Shown in pieces: positions 17,234 to 26,042 of a stretch of 41,742 bases of DNA. The first letter of the stretch is position 1. Each line of letters begins with the position of its first letter. Position numbers and translations under genes: made by a program. The notes beneath the pieces are model-generated. The model was given only the letters and a program-made list of their open reading frames with translations. It was not told the origin of the DNA and ran no database searches. This DNA is from an uncultured Eubacteriales bacterium (lineage in GTDB: Bacteria; Bacillota; Clostridia; Lachnospirales; Lachnospiraceae). The stretch covers positions 1 to 41,742 of the forward strand of contig ONBN01000014.1 in the NCBI GenBank assembly GCA_900316115.1, in the 5' to 3' direction.

Positions 17234-18382
17234 TTATTTGATTTTGTCAAGGATTTCCTGTGCGTTGTCAGATGTAACTTTTACATAGTCAACCATGTTT
17301 ACAGGATCAACATCCTCGCCTTTGAGGAATTTAACTGCAAGGTTAGCAGCACCCTGAGCCTGGCTGAAGTAATCGTTGAATACTGTACCTGTGAAGTTAC
17401 CATCAACGATGTTCTGAACAGCATCTGTAAGAGCATCAACACCTACAAGGTAGATATCCTCACCAACTGTTCTGCCAGCTGCCTGGATAGCCTGAAGAGC
17501 ACCAAGTGCCATAGCGTCGTTGTTGCAGAATACAACTTCTACATCATCGCCATACTGTGTAAGAGCATCCTGTACGATCTGCTGTCCTTTAGCCTGATCC
17601 CAGTCACCTCTCTGAAGAAGAAGCTCATCAACTTCTACACCAGCATCTGTAAGAGCTTTGATGGAGTACTCTGTTCTGTACTGAGCATCAATGTTCTCCG
17701 GATCACCCTGAACCATGATATAGGAAACTTTGCCGTCGCCGTTGATATCACCTTTGTTCTCTGTCTCAAGGATCTCTTCGCCCTGGAATGTACCGGACTG
17801 TCTAGCATCTGCACCAATGTATGTAGCTTTGATTCCGTCGGAAGCCTATCTGTCAGACTCTGTCTCATCTGGCTGTCGGTTGATATATACTACAGGGATA
17901 CCTGCTTCGTTGCACATATCTGTTACCTGAGGAGCGGAAGAAGACTGAACAAGGTTCAGGATCATAACGTCAACCTGATCTGTGATGAAGTTGTTGATCT
18001 GGTTTGTCTGCTCTGCCTGGTCATTCTTACCATCCTGTACGATTACGTTGTCAGGATTGAATCCAAGATCCTCGGTAAGATAACGAACTAACTCTGTACG
18101 ATACAGTGTCATGAAGTTATCTGTGAACTGGTAAATACTGATACCGATCTTAGCGTTCTCTACATCAACGCCGTCCATATCTGGTTTTGCAAGGAAATCA
18201 CTTGCTGCCTCTGCTGTATCATCTGCAGCTTCCTCTGCGTCAGCGTCCTCTGCCTCTGCAGTGTCATCTGCTGCCTCTTCTGTAGTTTCTTCAGCTGCGT
18301 CCTCTGCAAATACAGCTGTTGATCCGATCATTGTTACTCCCATTGCTACGCAAAGTAAGCTGGCAAGTACTTTTCTCTTCAT
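17234..18382 (-). pseudogene. mglB: Galactose/glucose-binding protein with internal amber stop
   Basis: The start follows AAAGGAGGACG. The signal peptide ends VFAED without a lipobox Cys, then a stretch of about 35 acidic and Ala residues (27-62) precedes an MglB-type binding domain (IGISIYQFTDNFMTLYR). Codon 179 is TAG (17846-17848), in the phrase ESDR-stop-ASDGIKA, and the same frame continues intact to TAA at 17234: WDQAKGQQIVQDAL, FCNNDAMALGALQAI, VGVDALTDAVQNI. Homologues usually have Trp here, so TGG to TAG is the simplest change. Total length would be 382 residues. The product as read would lack the C-terminal lobe. Next gene downstream is the chimeric mglA, so the whole operon appears non-functional unless these are sequence errors. 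Confidence 0.88.
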
Positions 18383-18603
18383 TGAAAACGTCCTCCTTTT
18401 ATTGCGGTTCGTACCGCTCTTGATGTTTTATATTTTAGCAATCCTTGTTTAGGAAATAAATATAATATTTTTTTGTCTATCTATAAATTTCTTAACGTAT
18501 TTAATTGTTTTTAACAGTTTTTGGCATTCATTTTTGTGCATTTTCACCATTACCATCTATGATTTTCTTTTTTACCAAAAGAAATCTATGATTTTTTGTT
18601 TTC

Positions 18604-18632
18604 TTGCCCACAGAAAGATTTTGCGATATAAT
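18604..18632 (+). promoter_or_regulatory. Promoter of the DUF4317 gene
   Basis: TTGCCC, 17 bases, TATAAT, 22 bases before the start codon. Just upstream a 12-base direct repeat (ATCTATGATTTT at 18555-18566 and 18584-18595) flanks a T/A-rich stretch; its role is unknown. Confidence 0.75.
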
Positions 18633-18654
18633 GAGCAGACGAGGAGGATCAAAC

Positions 18655-19827
18655 ATGAATAAAAAAGAAGTTTCCGAAATCAAGAAACAGTTTTCACCAG
18701 CCAACTGTTCCATTACAAGGATCTGCGGCTGTTATGTAGACGGTGAAAAAAATAAAAAAACAGAATTAAAAGAAGCCTTCCTCTCTCTTTCTGAGGAAGA
18801 AATGTTCAAATATTTTGAGATTTTCAAAAAAACCCTGTCAGGCACTCTAGGTAAAAACCTGCTGAACATGGAATTTCCCACTGCCCAGGAAGCGGAAGGT
18901 GGTACCCAGGAATTTCTTATGCGTCTTAGGGCCAGCCGCCTGACAGACGATGAACTGGTAGAGCAGTTCTATGACCGGATCATTGAGAATTACGATTATC
19001 CGGAGAATTATTATATTATCCTTGTCCATGCAGTTTATGACATCCCGGGCAAATCCTCTGACGGACTGGATATGTTTGACGCATCTGATGAGATCTACGA
19101 ACATCTGCTTTGCAGTATCTGTCCGGTAAAGCTGTCCAAGGCAGGACTTTGCTATAATGCAGAGACAAACAACATTGAAGACCGTATCCGTGACTGGATC
19201 GTGGAAATGCCTGAATCCGGTTTTCTTTTCCCTGTATTTAATGACCGGAGTACAGACATCCACGGACTTTTGTACTATTCCAAAAATGCGGAAGCACTCC
19301 ATGATCTTTTCATTGACCAGGTACTGGGCTGCACAGCTCCCATGTCCGCAGGCGGACAGCGTGATTCTTTTAATATGCTGGTAGAAGAAACCCTGGGGGA
19401 TGACTGTGATTACAATACCGTGATCAGCATCCATGAGAAGCTGAATGAACTGATCGAGGCCCAGAAGGATGAGCCGGAGCCAGTTGTACTGACAAAGCCT
19501 GAAGTAAAACGGCTTCTGGAGGACTGCGGTGTGGCCGAAGAAAAGCTGGATACCTTCGACCAGCAGTATGAGCTGGCTGCCGGGGACGCCCCTTCTCTGA
19601 TGGCTTCCAATATTGCCAGCCCCCGCAAATTTGAAGTAAAAACACCGGATGTAGTAGTAAAAATCGACCCTGAACGTGCCGAGCTGATCGAGACGAAGGT
19701 GATCGATGGAAGGAAATGCCTGGTGATCCCTATGGAGGGTGAGATCGAGGTCAATGGTATCTGCGTACATATGGGCGATCTGTCTGGTGCAGCAGAAGAT
19801 ACAGATGATGAGGTAGAAGATGAATAA
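18655..19827 (+). CDS. DUF4317 family protein
   Basis: The start at 18655 follows GAGGAGG; an upstream in-frame ATG at 18604 overlaps the promoter and is rejected. The 390-residue soluble protein matches the DUF4317 family of Clostridia (N-terminal KKEVSEIKKQFSPANCSI, ICGCYVDGEKNKKTE). There is no signal peptide, membrane segment or known catalytic motif. The C-terminus is acidic (DTDDEVEDE). Its stop overlaps the HAD phosphatase start by 8 bases, so the two are translationally coupled and probably work together. The function is unknown; I give none. Confidence 0.8.
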   Translation: MNKKEVSEIKKQFSPANCSITRICGCYVDGEKNKKTELKEAFLSLSEEEMFKYFEIFKKTLSGTLGKNLLNMEFPTAQEAEGGTQEFLMRLRASRLTDDELVEQFYDRIIENYDYPENYYIILVHAVYDIPGKSSDGLDMFDASDEIYEHLLCSICPVKLSKAGLCYNAETNNIEDRIRDWIVEMPESGFLFPVFNDRSTDIHGLLYYSKNAEALHDLFIDQVLGCTAPMSAGGQRDSFNMLVEETLGDDCDYNTVISIHEKLNELIEAQKDEPEPVVLTKPEVKRLLEDCGVAEEKLDTFDQQYELAAGDAPSLMASNIASPRKFEVKTPDVVVKIDPERAELIETKVIDGRKCLVIPMEGEIEVNGICVHMGDLSGAAEDTDDEVEDE

Positions 19828-20614
19828 AAAAATCCTGTTTTTTGATATTGACGGTACCCTTGTTACAGCACCGCCTTGCACCATTCCCGAAAGCACGGCG
19901 CAGGCTATTTCCCAGGCCAGAAAGAACGGCCATCTGTGTTTTATCAACACCGGCCGTACACGGGTGATCATCCCAAAGGATCTGCAGGCACTTGGCTTTG
20001 ACGGCTACGTATGCGGCTGTGGCACCCAGATCTACATGAATGACCAGCTGCTATTCTCACAGTCCATTCCCCACGATCTGTGCGTGGACATTGTAGAAAA
20101 GCTGCGACAGTTCCGCATCCCTACTTATTTCGAGCGTTGTGATGCCATTTTGTATGATGGTGAAAGACATCATCATCCTATTTTCCCTATGATCCAGAAA
20201 ATGGCACCTACAGAAAATATTGCAGAATACACAGGGGAAAAAGCTGCCACCTATACCTTTGACAAGTATCTGGTATCCATTGAACCAGGCTCTGACCGGG
20301 CAGGCTTTGAAAAATATGCAAAAGAAAACGGCATGATCTGTTTTGACCATGGGGATGATGTCTGGGAAGTCACCCTGGCCCAATATACGAAAGCTACCGG
20401 TATCCAGTTCCTGCTGGATCATCTTGGCCCGTCCCTTAAAGACAGCTTTGCTTTTGGCGACAGCACCAACGACCTGGCTATGCTGAAGTACGCAGGCACA
20501 AGTATTGCCATGGGCAATTCCATGCCTGAGATTTTCCCGTTCTGCACTTACCGCACCACAGATATTACAGACAATGGAATCTGGAATGCAATGAAACACT
20601 TCCAGCTGATTTGA
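19820..20614 (+). CDS. Cof-type HAD-superfamily phosphatase
   Basis: A 264-residue HAD hydrolase of the Cof/IIB subclass. Motif I is FFDIDGTLV with Asp9 and Asp11, motif II is FINTGRT, and the C-terminal motif is FAFGDSTNDLAML, which binds Mg. These enzymes dephosphorylate sugar phosphates, nucleotides or flavin precursors, and the substrate cannot be told from sequence. It overlaps the DUF4317 gene by 8 bases and ends at a strong bidirectional terminator. Confidence 0.9.
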   Translation: MNKKILFFDIDGTLVTAPPCTIPESTAQAISQARKNGHLCFINTGRTRVIIPKDLQALGFDGYVCGCGTQIYMNDQLLFSQSIPHDLCVDIVEKLRQFRIPTYFERCDAILYDGERHHHPIFPMIQKMAPTENIAEYTGEKAATYTFDKYLVSIEPGSDRAGFEKYAKENGMICFDHGDDVWEVTLAQYTKATGIQFLLDHLGPSLKDSFAFGDSTNDLAMLKYAGTSIAMGNSMPEIFPFCTYRTTDITDNGIWNAMKHFQLI

Positions 20615-20640
20615 AATTCAAGTCGAGCAGCTCATATCAA

Positions 20641-20680
20641 AAATGGGTACGCAGCACTGATCTGTGCCACGTACCCATTT
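20641..20680. terminator. Bidirectional terminator
   Basis: Stem AAATGGGTACG / CGTACCCATTT with an inner GCAC/GTGC hairpin, flanked by A-rich and T-rich runs on the two sides. It serves the converging HAD gene (plus) and PrsA-like gene (minus). Confidence 0.92.
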
Positions 20681-20700
20681 TTTATGGATTGATATGTCTA

Positions 20701-21930
20701 TCATTCTTCTGTATCGTCTGCAGCTTCTTCTGTTGGTGTTACCTCAGTCTCCTCTGCGGCCTCTTCTGTTGGTGTTACCTCGGTCTCCTCTGCGGCTTCT
20801 TCTGTAGGTGTTACCTCAGTCTCCTCTGCAGCTTCTTCTGTAGGTGTTACCTCGGCCTCGTCTGCCGCATCTGATGTGGTAGCTTTGATGGTGAAAGTAT
20901 GATTATCTGAGAATGTAAGAGTCTTAAGAACCTTCTCATCCTCTGTGACTTTCGCATCATCCAGCCACTTCTCGGTTGTTTCGGAATAATATTTATTCTC
21001 TTTTGTAGTGGTTACGGATTTAACCTTGGAAGCAGTAGCATCCTCATCCTTCTCAGAATCCAGTCTGAGGATATAAGCAGCTGTATCTGTCTCTACAAGA
21101 GAGTCATAAACTTCACCCTCTTTCAGGGTACGAAGTGCAGTGAGCACTTCATCCGGATATGCAGTAGACTGGAAATCCTCATCATCAGATTCTTTGGTAG
21201 TAAATGTGCCATTTAATGCGGTATAGCTGTCATCTACACCCTTAGCGATCTCTTTCATATCTGCTGTCGGATCCTCTTTCACCTTATCAAGGATCTCCTG
21301 AGCCTGCTCTTTCCTCTTGGCAATATCGTCATCTGTCAGATCATCTCCGGACAATGAAATATTAACATAGGTAAAGGCTGACTGCTGTGCATCATCCTCA
21401 GAAACCTCAATATTGCCTTCTTTCTTGATAGGATCCTGCATCTTCTTCTGATAAGTCTCAAGCTCAAGCAAAGTCTTCACCTGATCCTCTGTAACAGAAA
21501 GCTCCTTGATCGTATCCTCATCATTATCCTTCATAAAGGCTGCTGCTGCGTCTTCAATGCCTTTCTGCTCATCCTCTGTGATCTCCACATTGTAATCTGC
21601 AGCCTTCTCTTTCATTACGTACAGAAGCTCTACCTGCTTCAGAGCACTCTTTACAGCGCTCTCTCCATAAGTCTCTCCTGTATCCTCATCTGCCACACCG
21701 CTCCAGATATTGGAAGCACTGCCACCCATAAACTGCTGATACATAGCAATGGTCTGTGCCTGCTGCTCTCTAGCAAAAAGACTTAATACACCCATCGGCA
21801 CGTCTGTACCATCTACAGTAGCAACTGTCTTTGTTCCATCTACTTTTTTCTCACCGCAGCCTGTAAACATCCCTGCTGCCAGCACTCCGGCCAGGGCTGC
21901 GATAGTTGTTCTTTTCAATAAATCCTTCAT
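20701..21930 (-). CDS. PrsA/SurA-like peptidyl-prolyl isomerase lipoprotein
   Basis: The start at 21930 is chosen because GGAGG lies five bases upstream; an ATG four codons earlier overlaps that site. The 409-residue protein has a lipoprotein signal with lipobox FTGC near residue 24. A SurA_N-like helical region follows (TVATVDGTDVPMGVLSLF), then a degenerate parvulin-like segment (AFTYVNISLSG to YILRLDSEKD). Such foldases assist folding of secreted proteins outside the membrane. The C-terminus carries four tandem copies of a 12-residue unit (EETEVTPTEEAA). It has its own promoter and is 209 bases beyond mfd. The parvulin active residues are not clearly conserved, so catalysis is uncertain. 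Confidence 0.75.
   Translation of the reverse strand: MKDLLKRTTIAALAGVLAAGMFTGCGEKKVDGTKTVATVDGTDVPMGVLSLFAREQQAQTIAMYQQFMGGSASNIWSGVADEDTGETYGESAVKSALKQVELLYVMKEKAADYNVEITEDEQKGIEDAAAAFMKDNDEDTIKELSVTEDQVKTLLELETYQKKMQDPIKKEGNIEVSEDDAQQSAFTYVNISLSGDDLTDDDIAKRKEQAQEILDKVKEDPTADMKEIAKGVDDSYTALNGTFTTKESDDEDFQSTAYPDEVLTALRTLKEGEVYDSLVETDTAAYILRLDSEKDEDATASKVKSVTTTKENKYYSETTEKWLDDAKVTEDEKVLKTLTFSDNHTFTIKATTSDAADEAEVTPTEEAAEETEVTPTEEAAEETEVTPTEEAAEETEVTPTEEAADDTEE
20703..20855. repeat. 36-base tandem repeat at the 3' end of the foldase gene
   Basis: Four copies of a 36-base unit encoding EETEVTPTEEAA-type dodecapeptides. The copies differ mainly at third positions. The unit is in frame, so copy-number change would alter tail length only. 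Confidence 0.85.
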
Positions 21931-21977
21931 ATCTTCCTCCAATCTGACGCACCTGCATCACAGGTTACACTTTTTAT

Positions 21978-22006
21978 AGTATAGCCTTTTTTTCCTCATC
22001 AGGCAA
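21978..22006 (-). promoter_or_regulatory. Promoter of the foldase gene
   Basis: The minus strand reads TTGCCT (22001-22006), 17 bases, TATACT (21978-21983), about 48 bases upstream of the start codon. Confidence 0.7.
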
Positions 22007-22026
22007 CCATTTTTGTGTGAATTTTC

Positions 22027-22080
22027 GATGATACCAGGATTGCGAGAGTGCAACGCACGGAGCAATCCGTTGGTATCATC
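22027..22080. repeat. Long intergenic palindrome
   Basis: A nested inverted repeat: GATGATACCA/TGGTATCATC outside, GGATTGC/GCAATCC next, GTGC/GCAC at the tip. About 21 base pairs form with few mismatches. It lies between mfd and the foldase promoter, 20 bases from the -35. It has no T run on the mfd side, so it is not a standard terminator. It may be a dispersed hairpin element or an operator. Confidence 0.8.
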
Positions 22081-22139
22081 TTATCCTTCCACATACCAGA
22101 GTTAAAAGAGCTGGTCCTGCCTGTGCCTGGTTGTACCTC

Positions 22140-25100
22140 TTATTCCACAAGTTCCAGCAACTCCCCTGCAAACTGGGTAAGTGCAGGAACCACTGGCCCC
22201 ACAGGTGTAAAAAAGAATTTTGGAGTCTGGTCGTTTTTAAACTGTAGGGAACGCCTGTATTTCTCCATAAGCGGCGGGATCCCTGCAGGGTTGATCTTTG
22301 CATTTTCATACAATGTGATCCTGCAGTCTTTCCCTGTCTGTTTGATCTCCGTAATATATGCCTGGTGTGCCAGTGCCTTCAGACGGGCAATGGCCAGAAG
22401 ATTTAGTACTGCTTTTGGCGGTTCCCCAAAACGGTCGATCAGCTCTTCCAGCATTTCATCATAATCCTGCTGAGACTCTATCCCTGCGATCCGTTTATAA
22501 ATATCCAGCTTCTGAAACTCATTGGATATATAGGTGTCCGGGATAAATGCATCCATTACAAGGTCTATAGTGGTCTCAAAATCATCCATGGTCTGAATGC
22601 CCTTAGCCTCTTTGACTGCTTCACTAAGCATCTTGCAGTACAGATCATAACCTACTGCATTCATATGTCCATGCTGCTGCGCTCCAAGAAGGTTTCCTGC
22701 TCCGCGGATCTCCAGATCTCGCATAGCGATCTTGAACCCGCTTCCCAGGTCTGTAAACTCCCGTATAGCAGACAGTCTTTTTTCTGCTGTTTCTTTCAGC
22801 ATACGGTTCTGCCTGTACATCAAAAATGCATATGCTGTCCGGTTGGAACGGCCAATACGCCCCCGCAACTGATAAAGCTGGGAAAGCCCGTATTTATCGG
22901 AATCGTGGATGATCATGGTATTTACATTGGAAATATCCAACCCTGTTTCAATAATAGTAGTAGAAACCAGCACATCGATCTCACCGCTTATAAAACCATA
23001 CATCACCCGTTCCAGTTCCCGCTCACTCATCTGCCCGTGGGCAAAGTCTACCCTTGCCTCAGGAACAAGCTTTCCGATCCTGGCAGCTACTTCGTCAATA
23101 TCCGTCACCCGGTTATATACATAATAAACCTGTCCTCCACGGCGCAGTTCTCTTTTGATGGCTTCCCGGACAGTCTCCTCATCATACTCCATAACATAGG
23201 TCTGGATAGGCATACGGTCCATAGGCGGCTCTTCCAGCACACTCATATCCCTGATCCCGATCAGACTCATATGCAGGGTTCTTGGAATAGGTGTGGCTGT
23301 AAGAGTCAGCACATCCACATCCTTTTTCATCTGCTTGATCCGCTCTTTATGGGCTACCCCGAATCGCTGCTCCTCGTCAATGATCAAAAGGCCCAGATTC
23401 TTAAATTTTACATCCTTGGACAAGACCCTGTGGGTCCCTATCACAATATCCACCTGACCCTTTTTCAGATCATCCAGTGTTTTCTTCTGCTGGGCCGGCG
23501 TGCGGAACCTGCACAAAAGATCCACTCTTACAGGAAATTCCTTCATCCTCTGTACAAAGGTATTGTAATGCTGCTGTGCCAGGATCGTGGTAGGCACCAG
23601 ATAAACCACCTGTCTGCTTTCCTGTACGGCTTTGAATGCAGCACGCAGAGCGATCTCGGTTTTCCCATAACCTACATCTCCACATACCAGACGATCCATG
23701 ATCTTGGTGCTTTCCATGTCCCTCTTTGTATCTTCAATGGCCATCAGCTGGTCGTCCGTTTCTTCATAAGGGAACATTTCCTCAAATTCCCTTTGCCATA
23801 CAGTATCCGGCCCGCATACATACCCTTCTTTTTCCTGTCTGGCTGCATAAAGCTCCACCAGTTCTTTTGCAATATTCTTTACAGCCCCCCGCACCTTTGT
23901 CTTGGTACGGTTCCACTCCTGGGTTCCCAGCTTGTTCAGCTTGGGCTTTCTGTCTGCATCTGCGCCAGTGTATTTCTGCAGGGCATCCAGCTGGGTAGCC
24001 AGAATGTAAAGATTGCTGCTGTCTCGGTACTCGATCTTTATATAATCCTTGACGATCTTATCCACTTCCACTTTCTCAATTCCACGGTAGATCCCAAGTC
24101 CGTGTTTTTCGTGGACTACATAATCCCCAATGGAAAGCTCGGAAAAGTCCTGGATATGATTGCCATTATATTTTTTTCGTTTTTTCTTCTTTTTCTGCTC
24201 CTGACCAAAAATGTCTGTCTCTGTCATCACTGCAAATTTCACCAGAGGATATTCAAAGCCTCTGCTTGCATGGCCATACAGTACCATGATCTCCCCTGGC
24301 TGGATCACCCGGTCATAATCCTGGCTGTAAAACGCATTCAGTCCTTCTGCCTGCAGATCCTTTGCCAATCGTTCTGCCCTGGTACGGGAGCCGGATAAAA
24401 GTGCGATCTGATATCCTTGTTTTTTATATTTGAAAAGGTCTTTTACCAGAAGTTCAAAGCTGCTGTTATAGGAATTTACAGATTGGACTGTAAGCCCGAA
24501 ATTACCTGTAAATTTCCAGCCCTCCCGGTTTGGCTCCAAAGCGCACAGGGCAACACAGTTTCTTTTGTTCAGGTTTTTCTTTACATCTTCAAACCTGCAC
24601 AGCCACTGTCCTGGAAGCTTCTGTTCCCCTTTTTCCTCCCTGTGCATCAGGCTCTGCTGATATTCCTCTTCCACAGCCTGGCCATTTTCTGTCAGCCGGT
24701 TAGGCTCATCCAGGAAAATCAAAGCTTCCTCCTCCGGAAAGTAATCAAGAAAAGATACCATACCTTTGTCCAGCGTTTTTTCTGCTGCCGGATAAATCAT
24801 GATTTCTTCCAGATTATCCAAAGAACGCTGGCTTTCTGCATCAAAGCTGCGGATAGAATCCACTTCATCTCCCCATAGCTCTATACGCCATGGATTTTCT
24901 TCTGTCAGCGAATAAATATCCACAATGCCTCCACGAACTGAAAACTGCCCCGGCATCTCCACCTGGCCTACACGCTCATATCCCAGTTCTACCAGGGATT
25001 TTTTCAGCTGCTCCATATCGATCACACTGTCATTGTAAAAATGAAGCACCCGATTCTGTATTTTATCCAGAGGCATCAGATAATCCATGCAGCCGTCAAT

Positions 25101-25454
25101 GCTGGTAAAAACCGTAACCTCTTCCCTCTCAAGAAGTGCCTGGATCACCTGCATTCTCTGCCTGATCAGAAGGTTTCCGTGAATGTCAGCCTGAAAAAAA
25201 AGCAGATCCTTGGCTGGATAATACAATACCGTTTTGTCATAAAAACGTGTATCCTCATAAAGTTCCTTTGCCCGTCTTTCGTCTTCGCAGATCACCAGAC
25301 GGCGCCGGAACATATCAGACAGCCCATGGATCATATTCGCTTTCTGAGAAAGGGTGCAGCCGGTCAACAGCAGCACCCCTTTATTATTTTTTACTGATTT
25401 CTGTATTTCTTCAAACTCTGCAAGATTGTGTAAAGGTTGAATAAAAGTTTTCAT
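22140..25454 (-). CDS. mfd: Transcription-repair coupling factor
   Basis: A 1104-residue Mfd, which displaces RNA polymerase stalled at DNA damage and recruits UvrA. The N-terminal UvrB-like region includes GQFSVRGGIVDIYS. The RNA-polymerase-interacting CarD-like domain is near residue 440 (IGDYVVHEKHGLGIYRG). Helicase motifs are intact: CGDVGYGKTEIALRAAF, IIDEEQRFGV, TATPIPRTL, TTIIETGLDI, QLRGRIGRS. A C-terminal TRCF domain completes it. The ATG overlaps the pth stop by 4 bases, so it is the last gene of a G3E-G3E-pth-mfd transcript. Its length and motifs show no damage, which contrasts with the sugar loci. Confidence 0.96.
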   Translation of the reverse strand: MKTFIQPLHNLAEFEEIQKSVKNNKGVLLLTGCTLSQKANMIHGLSDMFRRRLVICEDERRAKELYEDTRFYDKTVLYYPAKDLLFFQADIHGNLLIRQRMQVIQALLEREEVTVFTSIDGCMDYLMPLDKIQNRVLHFYNDSVIDMEQLKKSLVELGYERVGQVEMPGQFSVRGGIVDIYSLTEENPWRIELWGDEVDSIRSFDAESQRSLDNLEEIMIYPAAEKTLDKGMVSFLDYFPEEEALIFLDEPNRLTENGQAVEEEYQQSLMHREEKGEQKLPGQWLCRFEDVKKNLNKRNCVALCALEPNREGWKFTGNFGLTVQSVNSYNSSFELLVKDLFKYKKQGYQIALLSGSRTRAERLAKDLQAEGLNAFYSQDYDRVIQPGEIMVLYGHASRGFEYPLVKFAVMTETDIFGQEQKKKKKRKKYNGNHIQDFSELSIGDYVVHEKHGLGIYRGIEKVEVDKIVKDYIKIEYRDSSNLYILATQLDALQKYTGADADRKPKLNKLGTQEWNRTKTKVRGAVKNIAKELVELYAARQEKEGYVCGPDTVWQREFEEMFPYEETDDQLMAIEDTKRDMESTKIMDRLVCGDVGYGKTEIALRAAFKAVQESRQVVYLVPTTILAQQHYNTFVQRMKEFPVRVDLLCRFRTPAQQKKTLDDLKKGQVDIVIGTHRVLSKDVKFKNLGLLIIDEEQRFGVAHKERIKQMKKDVDVLTLTATPIPRTLHMSLIGIRDMSVLEEPPMDRMPIQTYVMEYDEETVREAIKRELRRGGQVYYVYNRVTDIDEVAARIGKLVPEARVDFAHGQMSERELERVMYGFISGEIDVLVSTTIIETGLDISNVNTMIIHDSDKYGLSQLYQLRGRIGRSNRTAYAFLMYRQNRMLKETAEKRLSAIREFTDLGSGFKIAMRDLEIRGAGNLLGAQQHGHMNAVGYDLYCKMLSEAVKEAKGIQTMDDFETTIDLVMDAFIPDTYISNEFQKLDIYKRIAGIESQQDYDEMLEELIDRFGEPPKAVLNLLAIARLKALAHQAYITEIKQTGKDCRITLYENAKINPAGIPPLMEKYRRSLQFKNDQTPKFFFTPVGPVVPALTQFAGELLELVE

Positions 25455-26026
25455 ATTTTCTTTTTCCGATTATATTCATTCATAGCCGCATCCGGTCCCT
25501 GTGAAATGATTTTTTCAACAGCGTCTGCAGCCTCCTGGATAGCTTCATCTACCAGCTTACGGTCACTGTCCGAAAAGCGGGACAGTACATGGTCTGCCAG
25601 ATCCCAGCCCTGAGGCTTTGCTCCTACGCCGACCTTGATCCTGATAAAGTTCTGGGTGCCCAGCTTCTGGATAATATCCTTTAATCCATTATGGCCGCCT
25701 GCGCTTCCCTGCTTACGGATCCGCAGCTGTCCCGGCTCCAGATCAATATCATCACTGACCACGATCAGTTCCTTTTCAGGATCGATCTTGAAAAAATTCA
25801 CCATATCACGGACAGGGCCTCCGCTAAGATTCATAAAGGAAAGAGGTTTCATCAGGATCGCCTTGTCGCCGCCTATGATCCCTTTTCCATACATTGCATT
25901 AAATTTTACGCCGCCCTGGGGCACATTATGCTTTTCGATCAGACAGTCAATGGTATCAAATCCCATATTATGTCTGGTGGCCTCATACTGCCTTCCTGGA
26001 TTTCCCAAACCAACTATTAAATACAT
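25451..26026 (-). CDS. pth: Peptidyl-tRNA hydrolase
   Basis: A 191-residue Pth that releases peptides from prematurely dropped peptidyl-tRNA. It has GLGNPG at residues 6-11, catalytic His19 in TRHNMGF, the motif KPLSFMNLSG, and DDIDLEPGQLRIR followed by GSAGGHNGLKDI. Length is typical. It overlaps mfd by 4 bases (the common pth-mfd pair of Firmicutes) and lies 16 bases after a G3E GTPase gene. Confidence 0.96.
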   Translation of the reverse strand: MYLIVGLGNPGRQYEATRHNMGFDTIDCLIEKHNVPQGGVKFNAMYGKGIIGGDKAILMKPLSFMNLSGGPVRDMVNFFKIDPEKELIVVSDDIDLEPGQLRIRKQGSAGGHNGLKDIIQKLGTQNFIRIKVGVGAKPQGWDLADHVLSRFSDSDRKLVDEAIQEAADAVEKIISQGPDAAMNEYNRKKKI

Positions 26027-26042
26027 ATTATCCTCTTGCTAT

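Noticed and set aside
18847-19971. 374-codon minus-strand open frame
   Set aside because: Antisense to the DUF4317 and HAD genes, and Cys/His-rich without pattern.
22665-24398. 577-codon plus-strand open frame
   Set aside because: It lies entirely antisense to mfd. Its translation is Leu/His/Ile-rich with no domain, and mfd has intact motifs throughout.
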